64,000 nt of DNA from Amycolatopsis tolypomycina. GTDB taxonomy: Bacteria; Actinomycetota; Actinomycetes; Mycobacteriales; Pseudonocardiaceae. Shown here piece by piece: positions 15,801 through 24,200 of the stretch (its first letter is position 1; each line of letters begins with the position of its first letter). Below the pieces are notes generated by a model that had not been told where the DNA came from, did not search any database, and worked only from the letters and a program-made list of their open reading frames with translations. A program made the translations under genes and the position numbers. The DNA lies in assembly GCF_900105945.1 (NCBI RefSeq), contig NZ_FNSO01000004.1, forward strand, positions 2,976,001-3,040,000, written 5' to 3'.

Positions 15801-18242
15801 CCGGAGCGGGTCGTCCACGCGTGGGCGCTCGGCGGTGCGGAAACAACCGGGGCTTCGCCCCGGGCCGGGGGCTTCGCCACCCGGACCCCCGAAAAGCGAG
15901 CTGTGACCGGGATGGCCGCCCAGGACCGGGGTTTCTTCAGCGTCCTCAACCTGGTCCAGGCCTGGGGCGAGCCGGTGCGGCTCGACGTGCTGAGCACGGG
16001 CACCGCCGACGTCACCGGCACCGACCTGACCCGGCCCGAGCACGCGACCCTCGCCGGCATCGCGCGGGTCGTCCCCCTCGAAGTCCCGGGCACGGTCGTG
16101 CGGCGGATCGACATCGAGAGCCTGTCCGGCGAGGTCGTGGCCGAGCTGTTCGGACCGGCGGACCCGGCCGAGGTCGCGCTGCGCCGCGGCCGCCGCTGGG
16201 TCCAGGAGCACACGCAGCTCACGGTGCCCGAGGCGGCGCCGCGGGTGCTGCGCGAAGGCGGCCGGTACCTGATCACCGGCGGCACCGGCGGCATCGGCAT
16301 CACCCTCGCCGAGGACTTCGCCCTGCGGGTCCGCGCGAAGCTGATCCTGCTGACCCGGGGTGGCTTGCCGCCCCGCGAGGAATGGGCCGCCCACCCCGGC
16401 GACGACCGGGTGGGCCGCGCGATCCGCGCGATCCGGCGGATGGAGGCGGCCGGGGCGGTGGTGCACGTGCTCGCCGCCGACGTCACCGACCCGGTCCGGC
16501 TGCGGGAGGTCCGCGAGCTGGCCGAACGCGAGTTCGGCGGGCTCGACGGCATCGTGCACGCGGCCGGGCTCCCCGGCGGCGGCGTCGCCGAGGTCAAGGA
16601 GCGGGCGGCCGCGGAGGCGGTCCTCGGTCCGAAGATCGGCGGCACCCTGGCCCTGGCCGAGGCGTTCGCCGACCTGCCGATGGACTTCGTCGCGCTGTGC
16701 TCGTCGGTCACCGCGGTCTCCGGCGACTTCGGGCAGGTCGACTACTGCGCGGCCAACACCTTCCTCGACGCTTACGCCCGCGGCGACCACGGCTGGCAGG
16801 CCCGCGTCGTCTCGCACAACTGGGGTGGCTGGGACGAGGTCGGCATGGCCGCCGAGGTGGCCGCGCCGACGACCATCCGCTCCACCCGCACCAGGGCGGA
16901 CGGCCCGGTCGAGCACCCGGTGCTCACCACCCGCACCGGCGAGAGCTGCCACGGCCTCGTCTCGGCGGCCGGGCACTGGCTGCTCGACGAGCACCGGATC
17001 GCCGGCGTGCCGGTCGTCCCGGGCACCGGGCACCTGGAGACCGTGCGGGCCGCGGTCGAGGCGGCCCGGCCGTGCCCCGGCGACAACCACGTCGTCGAAC
17101 TGCAGGACGTCGCCTTCCTGGAGCCGTTCTCGGTGCCGGACGGCACGGTCGCGGAGTACCGGGTCGGCTTCGACGGCGACGGCTTCACGGTGACCAGCCG
17201 CGCGGCCGGGGTGACGAAGGTGCACGTCCGCGGCTCCGCGAGCTGGGTGCCCGCGCCGGTCACGTCCACTGTGGACCTCGACGCGGTGCGCGGCCGGACC
17301 ACCGTGCTCGACGACGGCAACGGCTTCGGCACCGGCCGGACCAGCATGGTCACCTTCGGCCCGCGGTGGGCCGCGCTGCGCACCCACCACGTCGGCGAGC
17401 ACGAGGAACTGGCGTCGATCGTCGCGCCGGTGTTCGACGCGGGCTGGGGGCTGCACCCGGCGCTGCTCGACATCGCGACCGCGTTCGGCCGCGGCCGGGG
17501 GAGCGGCACCTACCTGCCGATGAGTTACGGGCGGGTGGTCGTGCACGCCCCGCTCCCGGCGAGCTTCCACAGCCACCTGCGGTACCGGAACTCCGGCGGC
17601 GACCAGGTGATCGCCGCCGACCTGGCGCTGTGCGACGACACCGGCCGCGTGCTGGTCGAGATCGAGGACTTCGTGCTGCGGCAGGTCGACGAGAACGCGG
17701 TCAGCAGCGGCCTGAGCGCCGTGCCGAAGTCCACTGTGGACTCGGCGGGCATCCGGCCGGTCGACGGTGCCGAGGCGTTCCTGCGGGCCCTGACGCCCGG
17801 CCTCGGCGGGCAGGTGGTGATCAGCACCCGCCCGGTGCGCGACCTGTTCGACCGCCGGGTGACCGCCGAACGCCTGGAAGAGACCGAAGAAGTCACCGAG
17901 CCGGTGGTTTCGCAGGCGCAGGACGACTACGTCGCCCCGCGCACCGACCTCGAGGCGGAGATCGCCCGGCAGTGGGCCGAAGTGCTCGGCGTCGAGCGCG
18001 TCGGCGTCCACGACGACTTCTTCGCCCTCGGCGGCAACTCGCTGGTCGCCATCCAGCTGATCGCCCAGGTCCGCAAGACCACCGGCGCCCGGCTGGCCAT
18101 GAAGACGCTGTTCGAATCCTCCACGGTCGCCGCACTGGCCGAGCGGATCGAGGACCTGCGGAGTGGGGCACTTTCACGTGAAAGTGCCCCACCGGCGGCG
18201 ACGGAACCGGCCGCGACCACCATCCCCAAGCTCGAGCGCTGA
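12891..18242 (+). CDS. type I polyketide synthase, KS-AT-KR-DH-T
   Basis: 1783-residue single extension module. KS (about 10-430): TACSTSL with Cys185, EAHGTGTALGD, KSNIGHLSQ. AT (about 525-850): GHSVG with Ser620 and the HAFH motif typical of malonyl-CoA selection. KR (about 1125-1320): LITGGTGGIG and the Tyr in DYCAANTF. DH (about 1340-1600): catalytic His in DEHRIAGVPVVPGTG and the Asp segment HPALLD. Carrier: GGNSL, Ser1717. The KR lies before the DH, opposite to the usual DH-KR order. Start is the GTG overlapping the previous stop (GTGA), with AGGAG upstream. The expected chain is a two-carbon alpha,beta-unsaturated extension. The gene contains an in-frame hairpin element (15847-15884) and a 30-bp palindrome near its end. 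Confidence 0.93.
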   Translation: MTHDLEPDPGTEPIAIVGMAARVPGAGDLRQFWRNLVDGVESIKPATREELLARGADPATLDDPSWVNATTVVEGFDEFDADLFGMTSREAEITDPQHRVFLEACHSALTDGGYDPARYRGAIGVYGGTGRTGYLVENLLRNERVMASQHGGIGMSTGNQPSYLTTSVSYKLNLRGPSLAIHTACSTSLVAVHLACEALRNGECDMALAGGVNLEMPHGIGYMGVDGFTSPDGHVRAFDAGANGTVWSSGVGVVLVKRLSQALADGDHIRAVVLGNAINNDGATKVGFSAPSVAGQTEAIAQAVGMAGVDPRTIGYVEAHGTGTALGDPIEITSLSTVYGHGAADTGWCAIGSVKSNIGHLSQAAGVVALIKTVLAMEHGLIPPTINYEEPNPGIDFPRSPFYPVRTVTKWEAAPTPRRAGVSSFGVGGTNAHLVLEEAPPSRLTRRPHPAHLLRVSAKSPETLATAVERLADRLAGDVDLDLADVAHTLAAGRTEYPHRAVVVARDPEDAVDGLRDPRRLVTAQAAELKVAFLFSGQGSQYAGMGAELYRSEPVFAAAVDECCELAGVAGLKELIFDRGGDAKLRETRYTQPALFVVEYALAMLWHSWGVRPGAMIGHSVGEYVAATVAGVFTLADAVALVVRRGELMQSMPAGAMLAVQLDEEAVTQRLPEGLAIAGVNGPGTCVVAGPSEAVADFAALLRSSDVQCRELVTSHAFHSPMMDPILAGFTEAVAAVPRSAPSLPFLSNLAGGWITDAQATDPAYWAAHLRQAVRFGDCVRTLFDGGDRWALVECGPGHQLAGLARGQVPKGLPAPQPSLPGRTDREGDVETLYAAAGLLWTHGVSVESAVPAQRVPLPGYPYARKRYWIDPDPAGTVAAPVRPSGPLPLDEWFAVPSWRQAGPELRREPFASCLAFVDDDVLPGLLHDAGVTVTEVRPGTEFAAVEGGFTVRPGVREDYDALVAALGTRPERVVHAWALGGAETTGASPRAGGFATRTPEKRAVTGMAAQDRGFFSVLNLVQAWGEPVRLDVLSTGTADVTGTDLTRPEHATLAGIARVVPLEVPGTVVRRIDIESLSGEVVAELFGPADPAEVALRRGRRWVQEHTQLTVPEAAPRVLREGGRYLITGGTGGIGITLAEDFALRVRAKLILLTRGGLPPREEWAAHPGDDRVGRAIRAIRRMEAAGAVVHVLAADVTDPVRLREVRELAEREFGGLDGIVHAAGLPGGGVAEVKERAAAEAVLGPKIGGTLALAEAFADLPMDFVALCSSVTAVSGDFGQVDYCAANTFLDAYARGDHGWQARVVSHNWGGWDEVGMAAEVAAPTTIRSTRTRADGPVEHPVLTTRTGESCHGLVSAAGHWLLDEHRIAGVPVVPGTGHLETVRAAVEAARPCPGDNHVVELQDVAFLEPFSVPDGTVAEYRVGFDGDGFTVTSRAAGVTKVHVRGSASWVPAPVTSTVDLDAVRGRTTVLDDGNGFGTGRTSMVTFGPRWAALRTHHVGEHEELASIVAPVFDAGWGLHPALLDIATAFGRGRGSGTYLPMSYGRVVVHAPLPASFHSHLRYRNSGGDQVIAADLALCDDTGRVLVEIEDFVLRQVDENAVSSGLSAVPKSTVDSAGIRPVDGAEAFLRALTPGLGGQVVISTRPVRDLFDRRVTAERLEETEEVTEPVVSQAQDDYVAPRTDLEAEIARQWAEVLGVERVGVHDDFFALGGNSLVAIQLIAQVRKTTGARLAMKTLFESSTVAALAERIEDLRSGALSRESAPPAATEPAATTIPKLER
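15847..15884. repeat. REP-like double hairpin inside the PKS gene
   Basis: CCGGGGCTTCGCCCCGG (15847-15863) is a perfect 7-bp stem with a TTC loop; a second, imperfect GGGGGCTTCGCCACCC hairpin follows directly. It is in frame, coding a Gly/Ala/Arg-rich insert in the linker ahead of the KR. It resembles intergenic REP-type elements, not coding sequence. Confidence 0.55.
18163..18192. repeat. 30-bp perfect palindrome in the PKS C-terminal linker
   Basis: The sequence centred on CACGTG (18175-18180), with arms GTGGGGCACTTTCAC and its exact reverse complement, is perfectly symmetric over 30 bp and interrupts the C-terminal linker in frame (ten codons). Candidate mobile palindrome, protein-binding site or mRNA hairpin before the next gene. 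Confidence 0.75.
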
Positions 18243-18252
18243 AGCAGGAGAC

Positions 18253-21240
18253 ATGACCGACACGAAGGAATGGACGTTCCCGGCCTCGTTCGGGCAGGAG
18301 CGGATCTGGCTGTCCAACCAGCTCGACCCGGCGTCCCCGGTGTACAACCTCCCCTGCCAGGTGCGGCAGGACCTGCCCCTGACCGAAGGCCAGTGGCGGG
18401 CCGCGCTCGGCGTGGTCGTCGGCCGCCACGAAGCCCTCCGGACGGCGTTCCGGATGGACGGCGGCGACCTCGTCCAGGTGGTGCACCAGGACGTCCCGAT
18501 CGACCCCGAAGTGCACGACCTGCGCGAGCACCCCGACCGCGAGACGCGGGCGGCCGAGCTGGCCGAGGCGATCGCCCGCCGCCCGATTCCCCTGGAAACG
18601 GCGCCGCCGTGGCGGGCGCAGCTGTGCCGGCTCGGCGACGCGGACTGGCTGCTCACCTTCGTCGTGCACCACGCGGTGTTCGACGCCGGCTCCGTGCTGG
18701 TGCTGGCGAACGAACTGAACGAAGCCTGCAACGCGGTCGCCGAGGGACGGCTGCCGAAGCTGCCCGAGCTCGCCGTCCAGTACCCGGACTACTCGGCCTG
18801 GCAGCGCGGCCAGCTGCCCGCGGTCCGCGCGCAGCTGGACTACTGGCGCGAGCGGCTCGCCGGGCTCCCGCCCGTGCACAGCCTGCCCACCGACCGGCCG
18901 CGGCCCGCGGAGTTCGGGTTCGACGGCGACCAGGTCGACTTCGCCCTGCCGGACGGCCTCCTCGACCGCGTCGGCGAAGTCGGCCGCGAGCTGTCGGCGT
19001 CGCCGTTCATGGTGCTGCTGGCTGCCTACACCGCGCTGCTGTCGCGGCTGTCCGGTTCGGCCGACGTCGTGGTGGGCGTGCCGGTCGCCGGCCGGGACCT
19101 GCCCGAGCTGGCGCCGCTGATCGGGATGTTCGTCAACCAGCTCGCCATCCGCGTCGACTGCGGCGGCGACCTGCCGTTCGCCGAGCTGGTGGGCCGGGTC
19201 CGGACCGCGGTGCTGGACGCCATCGAGCACGGCCGGGTGCCGTTCCAGCTCGTCGCCGACGAGGTCCGCCCGGAGCGCGACCCGGCCGTGCAGGCGGTCT
19301 ACCAGCTCGGCTTCAACTTCATCCCCGACTCGGGCATCGAGCCGGTCCGCTACGCGACCGCCAAGGACGACGTGGCGATCGACCTTACCGCGACCGGCGG
19401 CCGGCTGCTCTACCGCACCGACCTGTTCGACCGGGGCACCGCGGAGTCCATGGTGGAGCGGTACCTCCGGGTGCTGACGGCCGCGGTCGCGGACCCGGCC
19501 CTCGCGGTGGCGGACTTGCCGCTGCTCTCGGACGCCGAGCGCCACCGGGTCCTGGACGAGTGGAGTGGTTCGTCCACAGAGGACGCCCCGCTCGTCGTCG
19601 CCTGCTTCGAAGACCGGGTGCGGGCGACGCCGGACGCCGTCGCGGTCGACCTCGGCGGGGTCCGGCTGACCTACGCCGAGTTGAACACGCGGGCCAACCG
19701 CGTCGCGCACCGCCTCGGGGCCGGCGGGGTGGTCGGCGTGTGCGCCCCGAACTCGGCCGACCTCGTCGTCGGCATCCTCGGCGCGCTCAAGAGCGGCGCG
19801 GCCTACGTCCCGCTGGACCCGGCCAACCCGGCCCGGCGGCAGGCGCTGGTCCTGGCCGACGCCGGGGCGCGGGTCGTGCTCACCGCCGGGGACGTGTCCC
19901 TCGACGCGGACACCCTCGCGCTCGACGACCCGGCGCTGTGGGCGGAGTCGTCCGAGGAGAACCCCGCGCACCCGGGCCCGGACGACATCGCGTACGTCAT
20001 CTACACCTCCGGCTCGACCGGGCGGCCGAAGGGCGTCCAGGTCGGGCACCGGGCGCTGGCCACCTACCTGGGCTTTGCGCGCGGGGCGTACCCGAGCCTG
20101 GCGGGCCGCGCGCTGCTGCACACGTCGGCGTCGTTCGACCTCACCGTGACGACGCTGCTCGGCCCGCTCACCGCCGGCGGGTCCATTGTGGACAGCGGGC
20201 GGCCCGACTTCGTCAAGGCCACCCCGACCCACCTCGCCGTGCTGCCTGAGGAGTCCCACCCGACGGGTGACCTGGTCGTCGGCGGCGAAGCGCTCATGGG
20301 CGAAGCCGTCCGGCCGTTCGCCGGGATCGCCGTCACCAACGAGTACGGCCCCACCGAGGCGACGGTCGGCTGCGTGGCCCACCGGCTCGACGGGCCCGTC
20401 ACCGGGCCGGTGCCGATCGGCCGCCCGGTGCCCGGCACCCGCGGCTACGTCCTCGACGACCGGCTGCGGCCGGTGCCGCCGGGCGTCGCCGGGCAGCTTT
20501 TCCTCGCCGGCGCGCAGCTCGCCCACGGCTACCTCGGCCTGCCCGAGCTGACCGCGCAGCGGTTCCCGGACGGCCCCTTCGGGCGGATGTACGCCACCGG
20601 CGACCTCGTGCGCTGGCGCCGGGACGGCACCCTCGACTACCTCGGCCGGACCGATGACCAAGTCAAGCTGCGCGGGTTCCGGATCGAGCCGGGGGAGGTG
20701 GAGGCCGCCCTGCGGGCGCTGCCGGAGATCCGGGACGCGGCGGTCGCGGTCCGCGAAGGGACGCTCGTCGGGTACGTCGTCGGCAGCCCGGACGGCGCGG
20801 CCGACGCCCTGCGCGCCGCCCTGCCGGAGTACCTGGTGCCCACGGTGTTCGTCACCCTCGAGGCGCTGCCGGTCGCGGCGAGCGGCAAGCTCGACCGCGC
20901 CGCCCTGCCGGATCCGCAGCTCGGGGGCGACACGGAGTACGTGGCGCCGGGCACCGCGGCCGAGGAACTGGTCGCCGAGGTCCTCGGCGAGCTGCTGGGG
21001 GTGGAGAAGCTCGGCGTGCACGACGACTTCTTCGCCCACGGCGGCAACTCGCTGCTGGCGATCCGGGCGATGGTCCGGATCCGCAAGCAGGTCGGCGTCG
21101 ACCTGCCGGTCCGCGGGCTGTTCTCGTTCACCACGGTGGCCGAGCTCGCCGCCGAGGTCGAACGCCGCCTGGAAGCCGACCTCGACCAGCTCAGCGACGA
21201 AGAGGTCCAGGCCCAGCTGGCCGAAGGCGGGCCGGCGTGA
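18253..21240 (+). CDS. NRPS, C-A-T, predicted asparagine module
   Basis: 995-residue elongation module. C domain (about 5-440) carries VVHHAVFDAGS: the HHxxxD core is present but the usual following Gly is Ala. A domain (about 455-890): YVIYTSGSTGRPKG, NEYGPTEAT, YATGDLVRW, ASGKLDRA. The pocket residues I read are D-L-T-K-V-G-E-V-G-K, within one residue of the published Asn code D-L-T-K-L-G-E-V-G-K, so L-Asn (or a beta-substituted Asn) is the likely substrate. Carrier: HGGNSLL, Ser933. ATG 18253 has AGGAGA upstream, ten bases after the PKS stop. The 3' end overlaps the next gene by GTGA. The cluster's AsnO-like oxygenase fits an Asn module. Confidence 0.92.
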   Translation: MTDTKEWTFPASFGQERIWLSNQLDPASPVYNLPCQVRQDLPLTEGQWRAALGVVVGRHEALRTAFRMDGGDLVQVVHQDVPIDPEVHDLREHPDRETRAAELAEAIARRPIPLETAPPWRAQLCRLGDADWLLTFVVHHAVFDAGSVLVLANELNEACNAVAEGRLPKLPELAVQYPDYSAWQRGQLPAVRAQLDYWRERLAGLPPVHSLPTDRPRPAEFGFDGDQVDFALPDGLLDRVGEVGRELSASPFMVLLAAYTALLSRLSGSADVVVGVPVAGRDLPELAPLIGMFVNQLAIRVDCGGDLPFAELVGRVRTAVLDAIEHGRVPFQLVADEVRPERDPAVQAVYQLGFNFIPDSGIEPVRYATAKDDVAIDLTATGGRLLYRTDLFDRGTAESMVERYLRVLTAAVADPALAVADLPLLSDAERHRVLDEWSGSSTEDAPLVVACFEDRVRATPDAVAVDLGGVRLTYAELNTRANRVAHRLGAGGVVGVCAPNSADLVVGILGALKSGAAYVPLDPANPARRQALVLADAGARVVLTAGDVSLDADTLALDDPALWAESSEENPAHPGPDDIAYVIYTSGSTGRPKGVQVGHRALATYLGFARGAYPSLAGRALLHTSASFDLTVTTLLGPLTAGGSIVDSGRPDFVKATPTHLAVLPEESHPTGDLVVGGEALMGEAVRPFAGIAVTNEYGPTEATVGCVAHRLDGPVTGPVPIGRPVPGTRGYVLDDRLRPVPPGVAGQLFLAGAQLAHGYLGLPELTAQRFPDGPFGRMYATGDLVRWRRDGTLDYLGRTDDQVKLRGFRIEPGEVEAALRALPEIRDAAVAVREGTLVGYVVGSPDGAADALRAALPEYLVPTVFVTLEALPVAASGKLDRAALPDPQLGGDTEYVAPGTAAEELVAEVLGELLGVEKLGVHDDFFAHGGNSLLAIRAMVRIRKQVGVDLPVRGLFSFTTVAELAAEVERRLEADLDQLSDEEVQAQLAEGGPA

Positions 21241-24200
21241 CGACGATCGACGAAACCAGCAAGGCCGCGCGCCGCGCGTTGCTGGAACAGCGGCTGCGGC
21301 GGCGTGCCGAACCGGCCGCGACCATCACCCGGCGGCCGGACGGCGACCCCGTCCCGCTGTCCTACCAGCAGGAACGCGTCTGGTTCATGGAGCAGTTCGC
21401 GCCGGGCACGACGTCCTACAACATCCCGGTGCCGATCCGGCTCACCGGCCGCCTCGACACCGCCGTGCTGCAGACGGCACTCGACGCGCTCCCGGCGCGG
21501 CACGAGGCGCTGCGGATGCGGTTCCCGGCCGGGGACGACGGGCAGCCGTCCGTCCACGTCGAACCGGTCGTCTCCGTGCCGCTGTCCCTGGTGGACGCCG
21601 GCAGCGAGGACGCGGCCCGGGCGGCGGTGGACGCCGCCGCGGCCGAGCCGTTCGACCTGGCCGGCGGGCCGCTGCTGCGGGCCACCCTGGCCCGCATCTC
21701 CGATGACGAGCACCTCCTCGCGGTGTGCACGCACCACATCGTCGGCGACGGCTGGTCGGTCGACCTGCTGCTGCGCGACCTCGCGGCGCACTACCACGGC
21801 ACGGCGGCCGCCCTGCCCGCGTTGCCGATCGGGTACGGCGACTTCGCGCACTGGCAGCGCCGGACGCTGACCGGCGCCGAGCTCGACCGGCAGCTCGACC
21901 ACTGGCGGGCCGCGCTCGACGGCGTCGAACCCCTGGAGCTGCCGACCGACCACCCACGGCCGGCGACCCAGACGTTCGACGGCGCCATCCACGAGTTCTT
22001 CGTCGAGCAGGAACTCGCCCAGGCCCTCGGCGCGCTGAGCCGCGAGCACGGCGTCACGCTGTTCATGACGCTGCTGGCCGCCTACCAGGTCCTCCTCGCG
22101 CGGTACTCCGGGCAGGACGACTTCGCCGTCGGGTCGTCGTCGGCCGGGCGCGGGCTGCCCGAACTCGAAGGCGTCGTCGGCATGTTCATCAACATGCTCC
22201 CGCTGCGCGCCCAGCTGGACGGCGACCCGACCTTCGCCGAGCTGCTGGCCCGGACCCGCCGGCACGTGCTCGACGCGTTCGAGCACGCCGACGTTCCGTT
22301 CGAGCGCCTGGTCAACGCCCTCGGCGTGCCGCGGGACGTCAGCCGGTCGCCGGTGTTCCAGGCGATGTTCGTGCTGCAGAACTACGAAATGGGCCGGATG
22401 GGCGCGGCGGGCGAGTCCGCGGTGGACTTCCGCTGGCTGCCGATGGACCTGCCTTCGACCCGGTTCGACTTCGAGTTCCACGCCATCGAGGTCTCCACCG
22501 GGCTCATCGGCAAGTTCGTGCACAACACGGCGTTGTTCGGCACCGGAACCGTGGCCGGGATGGCCGAGCGCCTGGTGACGTTGCTGCGTTCGATCGTCGC
22601 CGATCCCACCCGGCCGGTGTCCGAACTGGACCTCCTGGGCGAACAGCGGGCGGTGGTGCTCGACCGGTGGAACGACACCGCGGGGGAGATCCCGCCGGGC
22701 ACGCTCCACGCGCTCGTCGAGGCCCAGGTCGCCCGCACGCCGGACGCGCCCGCGCTCACCTTCCGCGGGGAGTCGCTGTCCTACCGGGAGCTGGACGAGC
22801 GAGCCAACCGGCTCGCCCACCGCCTGCGCGAACTCGGTGCCGGGCCGGGGACGCTGGTCGGTGTCTTCGCGCAGCGCTCGTTCGAACTGGTCGTCGCGCT
22901 GCTCGGGGTGCTCAAGGCCGGGGGCGCGTACGTGCCCCTGGATCCGGAGTACCCGGCCGACCGGCTGGCGTTCATGCTCGAGGACGCCGCCGCGCCGGTC
23001 GTCCTGACCCAGGCCGCGCTGCGCGAGACCCTCCCGCCGGGGACGGCCACGGTGGTCGTCCTGGACGACCTGACCGGACCGAGCACGCCGGTGGAACCCT
23101 TGGCGGGAGCGGACGATCCCGCCTACGTGATCTACACGTCCGGGTCGACCGGGCGGCCGAAGGGCGTCCCGAACGGGCACCGCGGCATCGTCAACCGCCT
23201 CGACTGGATGCAGCGCGCGTACGGCCTCGACGGCTCCGACGCGGTGCTGCAGAAGACCCCGGCGAGCTTCGACGTCTCGGTCTGGGAGTTCTTCTGGCCG
23301 CTGATGACCGGCGCCCGGCTGGTGCTGGCCGAGCCCGGCGGCCACAAGGACGCCGCCTACCTGCGGGAACTGCTCGTCGGCGAAGGGATCACGACGGCCC
23401 ACTTCGTGCCGTCGATGCTGACGCTGTTCCTGGCCGAGCCGGGCATCGAGGCGGTGACGGCGCTGCGGCGGGTCGTCTGCAGCGGTGAGGAACTGCCCCT
23501 GGACACCGCCCGCGAGTTCGTCCGGCGGCTGCCGCACAGCGAACTGCACAACCTCTACGGCCCGACCGAAGCCGCGATCGACGTCACCGCCTGGCACTGC
23601 ACGCCCGAAGCCCTCGCCGAGGTGGCGTCCGTGCCGATCGGGGCACCGATCCGCAACCTGCGGATCTACGTCCTCGACCGGCACGGCCACCCGTGCCCGG
23701 TGGGTGTCCCCGGCGAGCTGCACATCGCCGGCGTCGGCCTGGCGTTCGGCTACCACAACCGGCCGGAACTGACCGCCGAACGGTTCGTCACCGACCCGTT
23801 TCACGGCGGCAGGATGTACCGCACCGGCGACCTCGCGCACTGGCGCCCCGACGGCACGATCGCGTTCCTCGGCCGCCTCGACCACCAGGTCAAGCTGCGC
23901 GGCCTGCGCATCGAACTGGGCGAGATCGAGGCCCGGCTGCGGGAGCAACCCGGGGTGGCCGACGCGGTCGTGCTCGTCCGCGAAGACACGCCGGGGGACA
24001 AACGCCTGGTCGGGTACGTCGTCGGCGACGCGGACGCGGGCACCCTGCGGACCGCGTTGAAGGAGACGCTGCCGGACTACATGGTGCCGCCGTCGTTCGT
24101 CACCCTCGACGCGCTGCCGCTGACGCCGAACGGGAAGCTCGACCGCAAGGCCCTGCCCGCCCCGGTCGCGGCCCGCGACGCGACCACGGCCCTGGTCGAG

